Of a DNA stretch of 64,000 nt, positions 1 through 9,079 are shown piece by piece. Positions within the stretch are counted from its first letter, which is position 1. Every line of letters begins with the position of its first letter. A model generated the notes under the pieces. It was given only the letters and a program-made list of their open reading frames with translations, did no database searches and was not told where the DNA came from. This DNA is from Kordia sp. TARA_039_SRF (GTDB lineage Bacteria; Bacteroidota; Bacteroidia; Flavobacteriales; Flavobacteriaceae), in assembly GCA_006383075.2 (NCBI GenBank), contig SMNH02000003.1:426496-490495 (forward strand), written 5' to 3'. Made by a program: the position numbers and the translations under genes.

Positions 1-1
1 A

Positions 2-1843
2 CATTTAGTCGCAAACACACTTAGCAACATAGGTTTTAAAGTGATTGACAATAACGGGAAAGGTGTTGTTGCATCAGGAATTGTATATGATGCCGAAAAA
101 AAGCAAGTCGCTTCGTTTCAAAGCAATACGCTTGGCATGGGGAAATTTCTCCTGAAACCTCAAAAAAACACAAAATACACCGCAGAAATCACATTAAAAA
201 ATGATTCTATCATCACCACTGATTTGCCAGAAATAAAAGCAACAGGAATTTCGCTAATGCTTCAAAATTCATTAGATGACAAGGTAATTCTCGATTTTAG
301 CACGAATGAAGAAACGCTGAAAAGCAATGCTGAGAAAGCGTACAAAATTTTAATCCACCAAAGTGGCAAACTCAAAATAGCAGCCTTACAATTTAGCAAT
401 GTCGAAAAAGCTGTAAGCATTCAAAGAAATCAATTATTTAAAGGCATCAACATCATTACGGTGTTTGACGAAAAAAAGAATCCAGTTTTAGAACGTATCT
501 TTTTTAACGATTACGGTATCAAAAAATCAAAAATTAATGCTGTAAAACTTAACAAGATTAAAGATTCTATCATTCTTTCCGTAAATGAATTGAATTTAAA
601 CGAAAGCGCCAATGTCAGCATTTCAATTTTACCTGAAGAAACCGAAGCGTATCAGCCGAAACACTCGATAATTTCTGCGTTTTATCTAAAACCGCATGTA
701 AAAGGTTTTATAGAAAATCCGAAGTATTATTTCGAGAATATGAATAAAAAGAAAAAATATGAGTTGGATATTTTACTGCTTACGCAAGGATGGAGTCGCT
801 ACGATTGGAAGAATATTTTTGACAAGAAACCCTTAACAACACATCGTTTTGAGAACGGAATTACCATTTCCGGACGTGTCAATCGCCCAGCTACAGGTGT
901 AAAACAATTGTTTTTACACGCAACAAAAAAGCAGCCCGCAAAGTTTATAGATTTAGATGAAAATCAAAAATTTAAACTCACCAATTTCTTTTTAGAAGAA
1001 GAGGAAGATGTGCGTTTTTCCTATATCAGCGAGAAAGGCGCGTTAAAAAAACCAAGCATGTACTTGAGCTTTCAAATTTCGAATGAAGAAGATAAACTTT
1101 CCGAAAGCTATTTGAACGAAACAAAAAAAATTCAATCAAAATTAACCGATTTCACAGTTCCTAAAGATTTTTTCTACGAAAAGGCAGAGGCACTCGATAC
1201 TGTTGTTTTAAAAGCTGAAAAGGAAAAACCAAAGTTCAACGACCTTTTTTTGAGAGATCCAACCGTCCTTGAAATTACACTAGAAGAATACAATCGGTAC
1301 ACAAGTGTCGTGCAATATCTGAATTTTAACGGTTTCAACGCAACTGAAGATATGGGACGTGTTTCTATTTCATCAAGAATTGCTCAAGGTGGCACACCAG
1401 CAGTATTTTTTAACGATGTGCGATTGCGTGATTTTAGTATTCTGTACAATATGTCTTTGGCAGAAGTTGAACGTATTGTAACCGATCGATACAGTGTTGT
1501 TCCCACAACGCAAGGACGTAGTACTGGTGTCGTCAAAATATATTCTCGTAGAACTCCTTTATTTCCTAAAGGCGGAAATACTGCTGTATACTTATCGGCA
1601 CAATCGCCTGAAACCTTTGAAACAGGCAAAAAATATTATGCGCCAAAATATGCTTCGTATTTGAATCCTATCTTTCAAAAATACGGAACCATTTCGTGGC
1701 AGCCGATGGTAGAACTCAACACAAAAAACGCAACTGTTTTTAAAATTTACGACACGTATACCAAAAATATCACGCTACTTATTGAAGGTATTTCAGAAAG
1801 CGGACAGTTGATTTCGGAGCAAAAAACTATCAAAGTTCGCTAA
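2..1843 (+). CDS. 5'-truncated MG2/TonB-plug exported protein, paralogue 1 of 3
   Basis: The reading frame is open from base 2, so the start lies outside the window; the first visible residues align with residue ~170 of the next gene. The visible part covers the central beta-rich region and a C-terminal TonB-plug-like domain (visible residues ~450-520, with FFNDVRLRDFSILYNMS and VVKIYSRRTP). It ends with the motif IEGISESGQLISE, shared with its two downstream paralogues. Full-length relatives have a signal peptide and an alpha-2-macroglobulin MG2-like domain. Location in or at the outer membrane is an inference from the plug domain; no barrel follows the plug, so it is not a complete TonB-dependent receptor. 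The substrate is unknown. Confidence 0.8.
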   Translation, partial: HLVANTLSNIGFKVIDNNGKGVVASGIVYDAEKKQVASFQSNTLGMGKFLLKPQKNTKYTAEITLKNDSIITTDLPEIKATGISLMLQNSLDDKVILDFSTNEETLKSNAEKAYKILIHQSGKLKIAALQFSNVEKAVSIQRNQLFKGINIITVFDEKKNPVLERIFFNDYGIKKSKINAVKLNKIKDSIILSVNELNLNESANVSISILPEETEAYQPKHSIISAFYLKPHVKGFIENPKYYFENMNKKKKYELDILLLTQGWSRYDWKNIFDKKPLTTHRFENGITISGRVNRPATGVKQLFLHATKKQPAKFIDLDENQKFKLTNFFLEEEEDVRFSYISEKGALKKPSMYLSFQISNEEDKLSESYLNETKKIQSKLTDFTVPKDFFYEKAEALDTVVLKAEKEKPKFNDLFLRDPTVLEITLEEYNRYTSVVQYLNFNGFNATEDMGRVSISSRIAQGGTPAVFFNDVRLRDFSILYNMSLAEVERIVTDRYSVVPTTQGRSTGVVKIYSRRTPLFPKGGNTAVYLSAQSPETFETGKKYYAPKYASYLNPIFQKYGTISWQPMVELNTKNATVFKIYDTYTKNITLLIEGISESGQLISEQKTIKVR

Positions 1844-1988
1844 TATTTGTATGTCGTATCGTATTTTAAATCTCCAAAAAATAATTTAAGCATTAAAAGC
1901 AACTTTTATCATTATAGTGCCTCAACATGTTTTATGTTGGTATTGTTTTTGTGACTGATATATCAAACATTAAAACCATCACTACATT

Positions 1989-4352
1989 ATGAAAAAAAGT
2001 AAATTAGCACTACTGCTCTTTTATGGGCTTTTGGTATGCAACAGTTACGGACAGCAAAAAAAAGTTGAAGACGAATACGCTGCATATTTTACCTTACCAC
2101 GAGAAGCTTTGTACGTACATTTAAACAAAACCACTTATTTTAAAGGAGAGGAAATTTGGTTGAAAAGTTATGCGTACGATCAAAAAAATCAACTGACTTC
2201 TAAAGCAACAACTAATATCCAAGTCGGTGTTTATGATGCCTCAGGTAATAAAGTGAAAAATGCATTGTTTAGAGCGGAGAATGGAGTTGCTAAAGGCAAT
2301 ATCCTCATTGATTCTACCTACACAGCAGGCACCTATTTTATAAAAGCGGAAACCAATTGGATGCAAAATTTTGAAGAAGACAATGCGTTCGTTCAAAAGA
2401 TTGAAATACTAACCGAGAATCCCACGAAAAAAAAGCAATTAACTAAAGAAGAAAAATACGATTTTCAGTTCCTTCCTGAAGGTGGAAATCTTGTTGCAAA
2501 CACTCAAAACACGGTAGGTTTTAAAGTCATAAATCATCAAGGAAAAGGGGTTTTGGCTAAGGGTGTAATTTACAATGCCCATCAACAAAAAATCACTTCT
2601 TTTGAAAGTAGTGATAAAGGTTTGGGGAAATTTTTATTTCATCCAAAATCCAATCAAACCTATACAGCTGTAATTACGTTTGAAAGCGGAAAAGAAATCA
2701 CACAACCATTGCCAAAAGCAGCAAACAAAGGAATCGCACTTACTGTTACCAATCCGCTACAGGAGCATTTTATTCTCAATTTTAACACGAATGCCACAAC
2801 ATTAAATGATTTCTCTTCAAAAAAATACAAAATACTAATTCATCAAAATGGCAAACAAAAAAGTATTGAACTTTCTTTTGAGGATGCTCCTAAAAAAGTA
2901 ATTCGTGTTTTAAAAAAGGATTTATTTCAAGGCATAAACACCATTACGGTATTTACTGCTGATAATACGCCCATTATTGAGCGACTTATTTTTAACGATT
3001 ATTTTCTAAAAAAATCATCTATTGAAGTATCTAAAGTTGCTATTGAAAATGATTCCATTGTTTTTGCAATGAACGAATCTCAATTACAAGACAATATTAA
3101 TTTGAGTGTTTCAGTATTGCCTGAAGCTACAGTAAGTTATGCTCCAAAACACAATATTGTATCCTATTTTTATCTAAAACCACATATAAAAGGTGACATT
3201 GAAAATCCGCAATATTACTTTACCAACATGAATCGTAAGAAAAAATACGAGTTGGATATTTTATTGCTAACGCAAGGTTGGAGTCGCTACGATTGGAAAG
3301 ATATTTTTGAAAAAAAACCAAACAGTTTTCATCGTTTTGAAAACGGAATCACCATTTCAGGAAAAGTCAATCGCCCAGCAAAAGATGTCAATCGCTTGTT
3401 CTTTTATGCAACTAAAAATCATGCTGCACAATTCATTGATTTAAATGAAAATCAAGAATTTACGCTTACTAATTTATTTTTGGAAGAAGGCGAAGAAGTG
3501 CAACTCTCATATATCAATGACAAAGGTATTTTTAAAAAACCTAGTGTGTATTTACGTTTTAAAGTATCAAACGGAAAAGATAACATTACTGATAAGTCAC
3601 AACTTGAAACGACTTCGACTATTGCTAATGCTGCTACATTTACTGTACCCGAAAACTTCTTTTATGATAACAGTGAACAACTTGATAAAGTTGTCATAAA
3701 AGCAACAAGAGAACGTGAAGAAAGAGATCCGGTATTGGTAAATGCCAAAGTAACCCGAATTACAAAAGAAATTTATGAGCGTTATTATAATGTTACTGAT
3801 TTTATCCAAAATAACGGCTTTGATGTGTTTGACCAAATGGGCGATGTTGTTGTTACCTCTCGAAGACCATTTTACAATGATTTAGAACCAGGAATGCCTG
3901 TGAGTCCATTACTTTTTTATGACGATGTACGAATGTCTGATTTTTCTATACTTTCAGGATTGTCAACAGCCAACGTAGAAAAAATTGTTATTGACAAAAG
4001 CGGATTGGGAATTGGAAGTATTGGTGGTTCTGCTGGCGTTATTAAAATCTACTCACGCAGAACACCACTTTTCACAAAAAAAGCAAGTGAACAATTATAT
4101 ACAAGTGCTAAAGTGCCACTCACATTTACATCTTCAAAAAAATACTACATCCCAAAATACACATCGTATCAAAATAATACTTTTCAGCAATACGGCGCTA
4201 TTTCTTGGATTCCAGAAATAAACTTGCAACAATCGCAAGCAAAAAACTTTAAAATCTTTGATACAAATACCAAAAACATCACGCTATTTATTGAAGGAAT
4301 TTCAGAAAGTGGACAGTTGATTTCGGAGCGAAAAACAATTCAAATTCGATAA
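1989..4352 (+). CDS. MG2/TonB-plug exported protein, paralogue 2 of 3
   Basis: 787 residues with a clear signal peptide (residues 1-21, ending near NSYGQ). An MG2-like beta-sandwich follows at ~35-140 (LYVHLNKTTYFKGEEIWLKS is typical), then several beta-rich repeats, and a plug-like domain at ~640-710 (LLFYDDVRMSDFSILSG, then VIKIYSRRTP). It lies 145 bases after paralogue 1 and is closely similar to it throughout, which indicates tandem duplication. Families of this kind in Bacteroidetes are annotated as hypothetical or plug-domain proteins. A role at the outer membrane is inferred only from domain content. Confidence 0.85.
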   Translation: MKKSKLALLLFYGLLVCNSYGQQKKVEDEYAAYFTLPREALYVHLNKTTYFKGEEIWLKSYAYDQKNQLTSKATTNIQVGVYDASGNKVKNALFRAENGVAKGNILIDSTYTAGTYFIKAETNWMQNFEEDNAFVQKIEILTENPTKKKQLTKEEKYDFQFLPEGGNLVANTQNTVGFKVINHQGKGVLAKGVIYNAHQQKITSFESSDKGLGKFLFHPKSNQTYTAVITFESGKEITQPLPKAANKGIALTVTNPLQEHFILNFNTNATTLNDFSSKKYKILIHQNGKQKSIELSFEDAPKKVIRVLKKDLFQGINTITVFTADNTPIIERLIFNDYFLKKSSIEVSKVAIENDSIVFAMNESQLQDNINLSVSVLPEATVSYAPKHNIVSYFYLKPHIKGDIENPQYYFTNMNRKKKYELDILLLTQGWSRYDWKDIFEKKPNSFHRFENGITISGKVNRPAKDVNRLFFYATKNHAAQFIDLNENQEFTLTNLFLEEGEEVQLSYINDKGIFKKPSVYLRFKVSNGKDNITDKSQLETTSTIANAATFTVPENFFYDNSEQLDKVVIKATREREERDPVLVNAKVTRITKEIYERYYNVTDFIQNNGFDVFDQMGDVVVTSRRPFYNDLEPGMPVSPLLFYDDVRMSDFSILSGLSTANVEKIVIDKSGLGIGSIGGSAGVIKIYSRRTPLFTKKASEQLYTSAKVPLTFTSSKKYYIPKYTSYQNNTFQQYGAISWIPEINLQQSQAKNFKIFDTNTKNITLFIEGISESGQLISERKTIQIR

Positions 4353-4406
4353 GAACGCATCATTTTCAATTTAAAAAAATTTAGTATCTTTTGATACACT
4401 AATTTT

Positions 4407-4441
4407 CAACTACTGCATTTAAAAATAATATGCAGTAGTTG
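4407..4441 (+). terminator. Rho-independent terminator after paralogue 2
   Basis: Perfect 12-bp inverted repeat (CAACTACTGCAT at 4407-4418, ATGCAGTAGTTG at 4430-4441) with an 11-nt loop, followed by a T-rich run. It lies 55 bases after the stop of the second paralogue and separates it from the third. Confidence 0.75.
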
Positions 4442-4549
4442 TTTATTTTAAAACCTATAATCCCCTTTTAGGAAACAAAAAATTGTTCATAAGCACCGTA
4501 ACACAACGTTGTGTAATTATCAAAATTAAAATCTGTTGAACTGCTATCT

Positions 4550-6940
4550 ATGAAAAAGACGTATTACCTTGTATGTGTATTGCTATGTTGTGCTTTGAAT
4601 GTATTCGCCCAAACGGCGACTGTTTCTGAGCGCTACCAAACCCATTTTAAACTTTCAGACGAAGCATCCGTCTTTCTTCATATAAACAAAACGAGTTATT
4701 TGGTAGGAGAAGAAATATGGTTTAAAGCCTATGCGTTCAGTAGAAAAGCAGAGAAAACTGCCACAAACGCTACCAATTTATACGTAGCTCTCTACGATGC
4801 AAGTGGCGCAGAAATTTCTAAAAAACTCATCCAATTACAGCAAGGTTTGGGACACGGAAATTTTATATTGGATGAAAAATTCAATTCGGGAATCTACTAC
4901 ATCAAAGCAGCGACGCAACAAATGTTAGACACATCATCAAAAGATGCGTTTATTGCGGAAATTGTCGTCTATGGAAAAAGTCCGATGCAAAAAACTCAAG
5001 AAAAAACTGCAAAAGCTTACGACATTCAATTTTTACCTGAAGGCGGACATTTGGTGCAACACATTGAAAATACCATCGCTTTTAAAGCCATCAATCAAGA
5101 AGGGAAAGGCGTGTATGTTTCTGGTCAAATTTATGATGAAAATGATATCAAAATCACCACGTTTGAAAGCAATAACTACGGAATTGGCACATTTCAACTT
5201 ACGCCAAAAAACAACACCAATTACAAAGCAAAAATCACTTTTGAAGAAGAAAAAACTAGTGAACAATTGTTGCCAAAAGCAAAAAATACCGGAATCGCCA
5301 TTCAGGTAAACACGCTTGAAAGAGACAGCATTCAAATTTCATTACAAACCAATTCGGAAACCTTGTCGTCTATCCTCTCAAAAGAATATACGCTATTAAT
5401 TCACAAAGACGGAAAAGCACGTACACTACCGTTTTCCTTTAAAAATGATGAAAAAGCAATAATCTCCATCCCGCGAAAGCGACTTTTTCACGGCGTAAAT
5501 ACCATCACGCTTTTTGATGGGAAAGTTCCCGTGTTGGAGCGTCTATTTTTCAATCAGAAAGTCAGCAAAAAGCTTTCTGTGATGGTTAAAAAAGACAAAA
5601 TTGGAAACGAGTATGCAAACTTTTCGCTCTATCTGGTAAAGCGAAAATCAGGAATTTTAGATGCCAATGTGAGCATTTCTGTATTGCCTGAAACGACAGA
5701 AGCATACAATCCTGCGCACAACATTTTTTCTGAGTTTTACTTAAAACCCTATGTTCGGGGCGAAATTGAAAATCCGAAATACTATTTCCCAAATACTACC
5801 AAAACAAAAAGAAAAGCGCTAGATGCACTGTTAATTACACAAGGTTGGAGCGCGTACGACTGGACAAGTATTTTTGAAAAAGCTCCTAAACAGCCAAACT
5901 TTGACAATGGAATCACCATCAACGGAACTCTAAATTTTCCCGAAAAACGCGTAAAAGGACTATTTTTACACGATACCAAAGCGCAAGCAGCACAATTTAT
6001 TCCGTTAGACAATGAACGTAAATTTGTGATTACGAATTTATTTCTGCAAGAAGGAGAAACGCTTCGTTTTTCGGCGGTTGATTACAGTAAAAAGTTCAAC
6101 AAACCCAAACTATACTTGAATTACAGCGCGAATCATGAAAAAGAAACGCTTTCAAAAAATACAAAAATTGACCGTTCATTTATAAACAAAAACACCATTT
6201 TTAGACTCCCTGATGGATTCTTTCCAAAAGATGCGGTAGACTTGGAAGCTGTCCTTTTAGAAGGCTCGAATAAAAACACAAAGGAAACCCGCGACCCGAT
6301 GATGGTCAACGGAAAAGAAACAAAATTTGGCGAGAAGGAATATCTACAATATCCACAAGTGAAAAATTTTATTGAAAACAGCGGTTACGACGTTTCTGAC
6401 GATCCTTTTGACATGCAAAATCTGCGCATATTCACGCGAAAGAGGCTTACCTTAGAAACAGGGAATCCACCAGGATATGTTTCTCCATTAATCTTTGTAG
6501 ATGGCGTACCGTTGACTGATTTTGCAATCCTACGAAACTTCTCCACTGCCAATGTCGATAGAATTATTGTCAACAAAACGGGACAAGGATATGGCGTGCG
6601 AGGTGTTGGTGGTGTGATTAAAATTTTTACTAGAAAGAATCCCTTAGTAGCCAGCGAAAATGTCCCTCGCGAATCATACCTAGCCTATACGCCACCGATT
6701 GGGTTTAGCGTTCCAAAGCAATACTACGAACCGAAATACCAATCGTATACAGACAACACATTTCAACGATTTGGCGCTATTGATTGGCGACCGAACAATA
6801 CCATTCCAAGAAGAGGTGCACTCAACTTTAGCGTGCAACACAAAAACCTCAACGCCATTGTTCTATACATTGAAGGAATTTCCAAAGACGGAAGCCTCAT
6901 CTCCGAAAAACGAGTTATTGAACTTGTAGAAGAGGAGTAG
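4550..6940 (+). CDS. MG2/TonB-plug exported protein, paralogue 3 of 3
   Basis: 796 residues. Signal peptide at 1-20 (ending near NVFAQ), MG2-like domain at ~40-140 (VFLHINKTSYLVGEEIWFKA), beta-rich middle, and a plug-like segment at ~640-715 (LIFVDGVPLTDFAILRNFS, then GGVIKIFTRK). It is more diverged than copies 1 and 2 but shares the same order of blocks and the C-terminal IEGIS..G.LISE motif. A terminator at 4407-4441 suggests a separate transcript from copy 2. The ligand and exact role are unknown. Confidence 0.85.
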   Translation: MKKTYYLVCVLLCCALNVFAQTATVSERYQTHFKLSDEASVFLHINKTSYLVGEEIWFKAYAFSRKAEKTATNATNLYVALYDASGAEISKKLIQLQQGLGHGNFILDEKFNSGIYYIKAATQQMLDTSSKDAFIAEIVVYGKSPMQKTQEKTAKAYDIQFLPEGGHLVQHIENTIAFKAINQEGKGVYVSGQIYDENDIKITTFESNNYGIGTFQLTPKNNTNYKAKITFEEEKTSEQLLPKAKNTGIAIQVNTLERDSIQISLQTNSETLSSILSKEYTLLIHKDGKARTLPFSFKNDEKAIISIPRKRLFHGVNTITLFDGKVPVLERLFFNQKVSKKLSVMVKKDKIGNEYANFSLYLVKRKSGILDANVSISVLPETTEAYNPAHNIFSEFYLKPYVRGEIENPKYYFPNTTKTKRKALDALLITQGWSAYDWTSIFEKAPKQPNFDNGITINGTLNFPEKRVKGLFLHDTKAQAAQFIPLDNERKFVITNLFLQEGETLRFSAVDYSKKFNKPKLYLNYSANHEKETLSKNTKIDRSFINKNTIFRLPDGFFPKDAVDLEAVLLEGSNKNTKETRDPMMVNGKETKFGEKEYLQYPQVKNFIENSGYDVSDDPFDMQNLRIFTRKRLTLETGNPPGYVSPLIFVDGVPLTDFAILRNFSTANVDRIIVNKTGQGYGVRGVGGVIKIFTRKNPLVASENVPRESYLAYTPPIGFSVPKQYYEPKYQSYTDNTFQRFGAIDWRPNNTIPRRGALNFSVQHKNLNAIVLYIEGISKDGSLISEKRVIELVEEE

Positions 6941-6949
6941 TTTTTTGTT

Positions 6950-6970
6950 CACGCTGAGCTTGTCGAAGTG
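6950..6970. repeat. Dispersed repeat, copy A
   Basis: CACGCTGAGCTTGTCGAAGTG lies just after the third paralogue. Its reverse complement with one change occurs at 32456-32476. Short GTCGAAGTG-type intergenic repeats are common in flavobacterial genomes; the function is not known. Confidence 0.6.
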
Positions 6971-7074
6971 TTGTTGTTTGTTTTTTGTTGTTTGAGTGCA
7001 TAAATTTTTGAGAGGTGTATTTTTACCTTTACGAAAAACCGCATTGTATATGTGTGGGTTTTGTTTTACATTTA

Positions 7075-7166
7075 TAGAAAATAACAGGAGGTTATTTTTA
7101 AAATTAGTTACTGTTATCTACTAATATTAGTATAAAAACAGGAATTCCTGTTATACATATGTTAGC
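7075..7166. repeat. Cassette-border inverted repeat, site 1
   Basis: ATAACAGGA near 7079-7088 is repeated in inverted form as TCCTGTTAT near 7147-7154, and an inner palindrome ACAGGAATTCCTGT overlaps the right arm. The right edge reads TTATAC (7151-7156), then GTTAGC (7161-7166), a half-site shared with three other positions before 8372, 9080 and 10016. The next gene starts 18 bases later. Confidence 0.5.
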
Positions 7167-7183
7167 TTTCATTAAAAAACTCT

Positions 7184-8185
7184 ATGTCAAAAGATAATAA
7201 ATGGAAAGATTATTTATTGAAAAGTGGAATCCCACTTGAATATGAGATAAAAGAGTTTCTGGACAAAAAAATGTGCGTTAGTAATTTTGAGTACACTTAC
7301 TTTCGTAAAGATAAATCCAATGAAATAACCGAATTTTCTTATGATATTGACTCAAGTTATATAAAGCCTCCACACTTTGTCGACTTAATGATAGAGTGTA
7401 AATATCGTCACGAATCTACAAAATGGTTGTTTCTACCTGAAAGTTATGGGGGTCCTGATGAAATTGAATTTACATCATTTATGCATCCAAATGACCATTT
7501 TAACAAAGATGGACATTTTAGATTTTCAAATTTCCCTTTTCCCCTTGCTCCATTATGTTCAAAAGGAATTGAGTTAACCTCACAAGGTCAAAACCCCAAA
7601 ACAATTACTCAAGCAATATCGCAACTTTCATACGCGATGGCTGAGCGTGTAACGAACGGAATGTATCATCAAATAGATGAAGTTCTAAGTAAAAGTTTTA
7701 ATGGGACAATTTTCCATAATATTCCAATTATAGTTACTACTGCTGAATTATATAGAATTAAAGAGAACTCTTCAATTGATTCTATAAAACAATCTGGTGA
7801 TATTGAAGAAATCGCAACAAAAGAAAACTGCCTCGTAATCAAAAACAAAGCAGGTGTAGATTTAGAAAATTATAACTTATTGATATTTCAAAATTTCGTA
7901 AATGAATTTGGCAAAGAAAAGCTTCAAAAGAAACTTAATTCATTCAATAAAGATTTAGATTTTGTATTGTCAGTTATAGCTAAGCATTATTGCCCAACTT
8001 GTTTCGTAGTAGTACACTATTCTAAAGAAAACAATGGTTTAGAGAATTTCTTCTCATATATTGACAGAGTAATAAAACCTGACAAAGAAATATTTGAACT
8101 GATAGAAAAGAATTACGAAGAAAGTCAAGAACGTTTAAAAAAGCTGAAAGAAAAAATGGATGAAAAAAGAAAAACGAAAAGCTAA
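7184..8185 (+). CDS. Unknown protein with a possible PD-(D/E)XK nuclease motif
   Basis: 333 residues, no signal peptide or membrane segment. Around residues 52-75 there is an Asp-rich strand (YDID) followed by FVDLMIECKYR, which has the spacing of a PD-(D/E)XK nuclease core (Asp54 or Asp56, Glu71-x-Lys73). The rest of the protein is not recognised; the C-terminus is a Lys/Glu-rich helix. A CPTC pair near residue 267 is the only Cys pair. The gene is AT-rich and sits alone between cassette-like inverted repeats, so horizontal gain is likely. A restriction- or defence-type nuclease is possible but rests on this motif only. Confidence 0.5.
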   Translation: MSKDNKWKDYLLKSGIPLEYEIKEFLDKKMCVSNFEYTYFRKDKSNEITEFSYDIDSSYIKPPHFVDLMIECKYRHESTKWLFLPESYGGPDEIEFTSFMHPNDHFNKDGHFRFSNFPFPLAPLCSKGIELTSQGQNPKTITQAISQLSYAMAERVTNGMYHQIDEVLSKSFNGTIFHNIPIIVTTAELYRIKENSSIDSIKQSGDIEEIATKENCLVIKNKAGVDLENYNLLIFQNFVNEFGKEKLQKKLNSFNKDLDFVLSVIAKHYCPTCFVVVHYSKENNGLENFFSYIDRVIKPDKEIFELIEKNYEESQERLKKLKEKMDEKRKTKS

Positions 8186-8365
8186 CAATGTATAAGAAAA
8201 CATAGGGCTTTTGGGCTTAACTGAAAGAGCTGTGTTTATTTATAAAATCGCCAAATATAAAATTTGGCATTTACAAAAAATGATAAAAGCAAAATATTTA
8301 GCTTAGTAATAACCCGAAACGTATAGTTTATTATCCGCCCTACGTTTCTTATACGAGACGTTGGC
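8181..8365. repeat. Cassette-border inverted repeat, site 2
   Basis: The left arm starts GCTAAC (8181-8186) and runs through GTATAAGAAAACATAGGGC; the right arm reads GCCCTACGTTTCTTATAC and ends in GTTGGC (8360-8365). The arms pair over about 20 bases with a central spacer of roughly 130 bases. The layout (short inverted core boxes at the outer ends of an imperfect palindrome, next gene starting at once) resembles an integron attC site but the boxes do not fit the usual core consensus exactly. Confidence 0.55.
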
Positions 8366-8371
8366 AGTAAT

Positions 8372-8635
8372 TTGAGAACTGAGAAACATTTGGACAAATA
8401 CGACAAAGAAATATTATTTGAATATCTATGGAAAACTATCAATTTCTTTTACGGAATTATGATAATACTTTCCATTTTGGTTGGAATTAGAACTTTACTC
8501 TATCTTTTAGGTGGAATTCCTGAAGAAGAAACAAGTATAAGCGGAACTATTATTGTTATAGCTTTTATTGTTGTATATGTGTTATTCAGAAATCTAACAA
8601 AACCATACTTTATGAAAAAAATGAATAAAAGCTAA
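8372..8635 (+). CDS. Small membrane protein, TTG start
   Basis: 87 residues with two hydrophobic segments (~26-48 and ~58-76) separated by a short acidic loop. No ATG is available near the 5' end; TTG at 8372 is seven bases after the GTTGGC half-site, the same spacing seen for gene starts in this stretch. The C-terminus is basic. No family recognised. The 3' end overlaps the open frame of the next fragment, whose upstream part appears to be missing, so this junction may be a recombination point. Confidence 0.45.
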   Translation: MRTEKHLDKYDKEILFEYLWKTINFFYGIMIILSILVGIRTLLYLLGGIPEEETSISGTIIVIAFIVVYVLFRNLTKPYFMKKMNKS

Positions 8636-8930
8636 ACTGACTTTATACTCAACCGAAAATGGTGGACGTGAAACTGGAATCGGAACAGGTTATCGCCCAA
8701 ACCACGTAATGGAATATTTGCCAAACTCGGACGAGTTTCCAACAACCTATATTGGACAAATTGAATTTAAAAAAGAAAGAATTTACCCAGGAGAATACGA
8801 GAACGTTAAAGTGATGTTTTTAAAACATCAGAATATTGAGGAATTACTTGAAAAAGGAAAAATTTGGTGGATTCATGAAGGACCAAGAAAAATTGGAGAA
8901 GCTGAAGTTTTAGAAGTTTATGATAAATAA
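8625..8930 (+). pseudogene. EF-Tu domain III-like fragment, 5' end missing
   Basis: The frame is open from 8625 and reads KLTLYSTENGGRETGIG, then TGYRPNHVMEYLP before the first ATG at 8709. GGR, GYRPNH and a following beta-barrel pattern resemble the C-terminal barrel of EF-Tu-like proteins. Because conserved residues lie upstream of the only ATG and the frame runs into the preceding gene's end, the true 5' part seems lost or replaced. A 73-residue product from 8709 would lack the conserved first strands. The segment ends LEVYDK. It may be a fragment or a gene with an unusual start. Confidence 0.5.
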
Positions 8931-9079
8931 AAACTACCGCCAAAAATCTATAACCGCAATTATGGCTGATTCGACTACGTCCGAATCCACTCGGAATTGC
9001 TAACGTCAGTGCTTAACCAAAAATTATTAATTTTAATCCCGTAACTGACAGTTATACTAGACCGTTGTGCGCCAGCTGA
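8931..9079. repeat. Cassette-border region, site 3
   Basis: Non-coding spacer. GCTAACGTCAGT (8998-9010 area) is matched in inverted form by ACTGACAGTTATAC ending at 9057, followed by GTTGTGCGCC at 9064-9073. The next start codon is seven bases after that box. The right half-site has the same TTATAC-spacer-GTT pattern as sites 1, 2 and 4. Confidence 0.5.
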
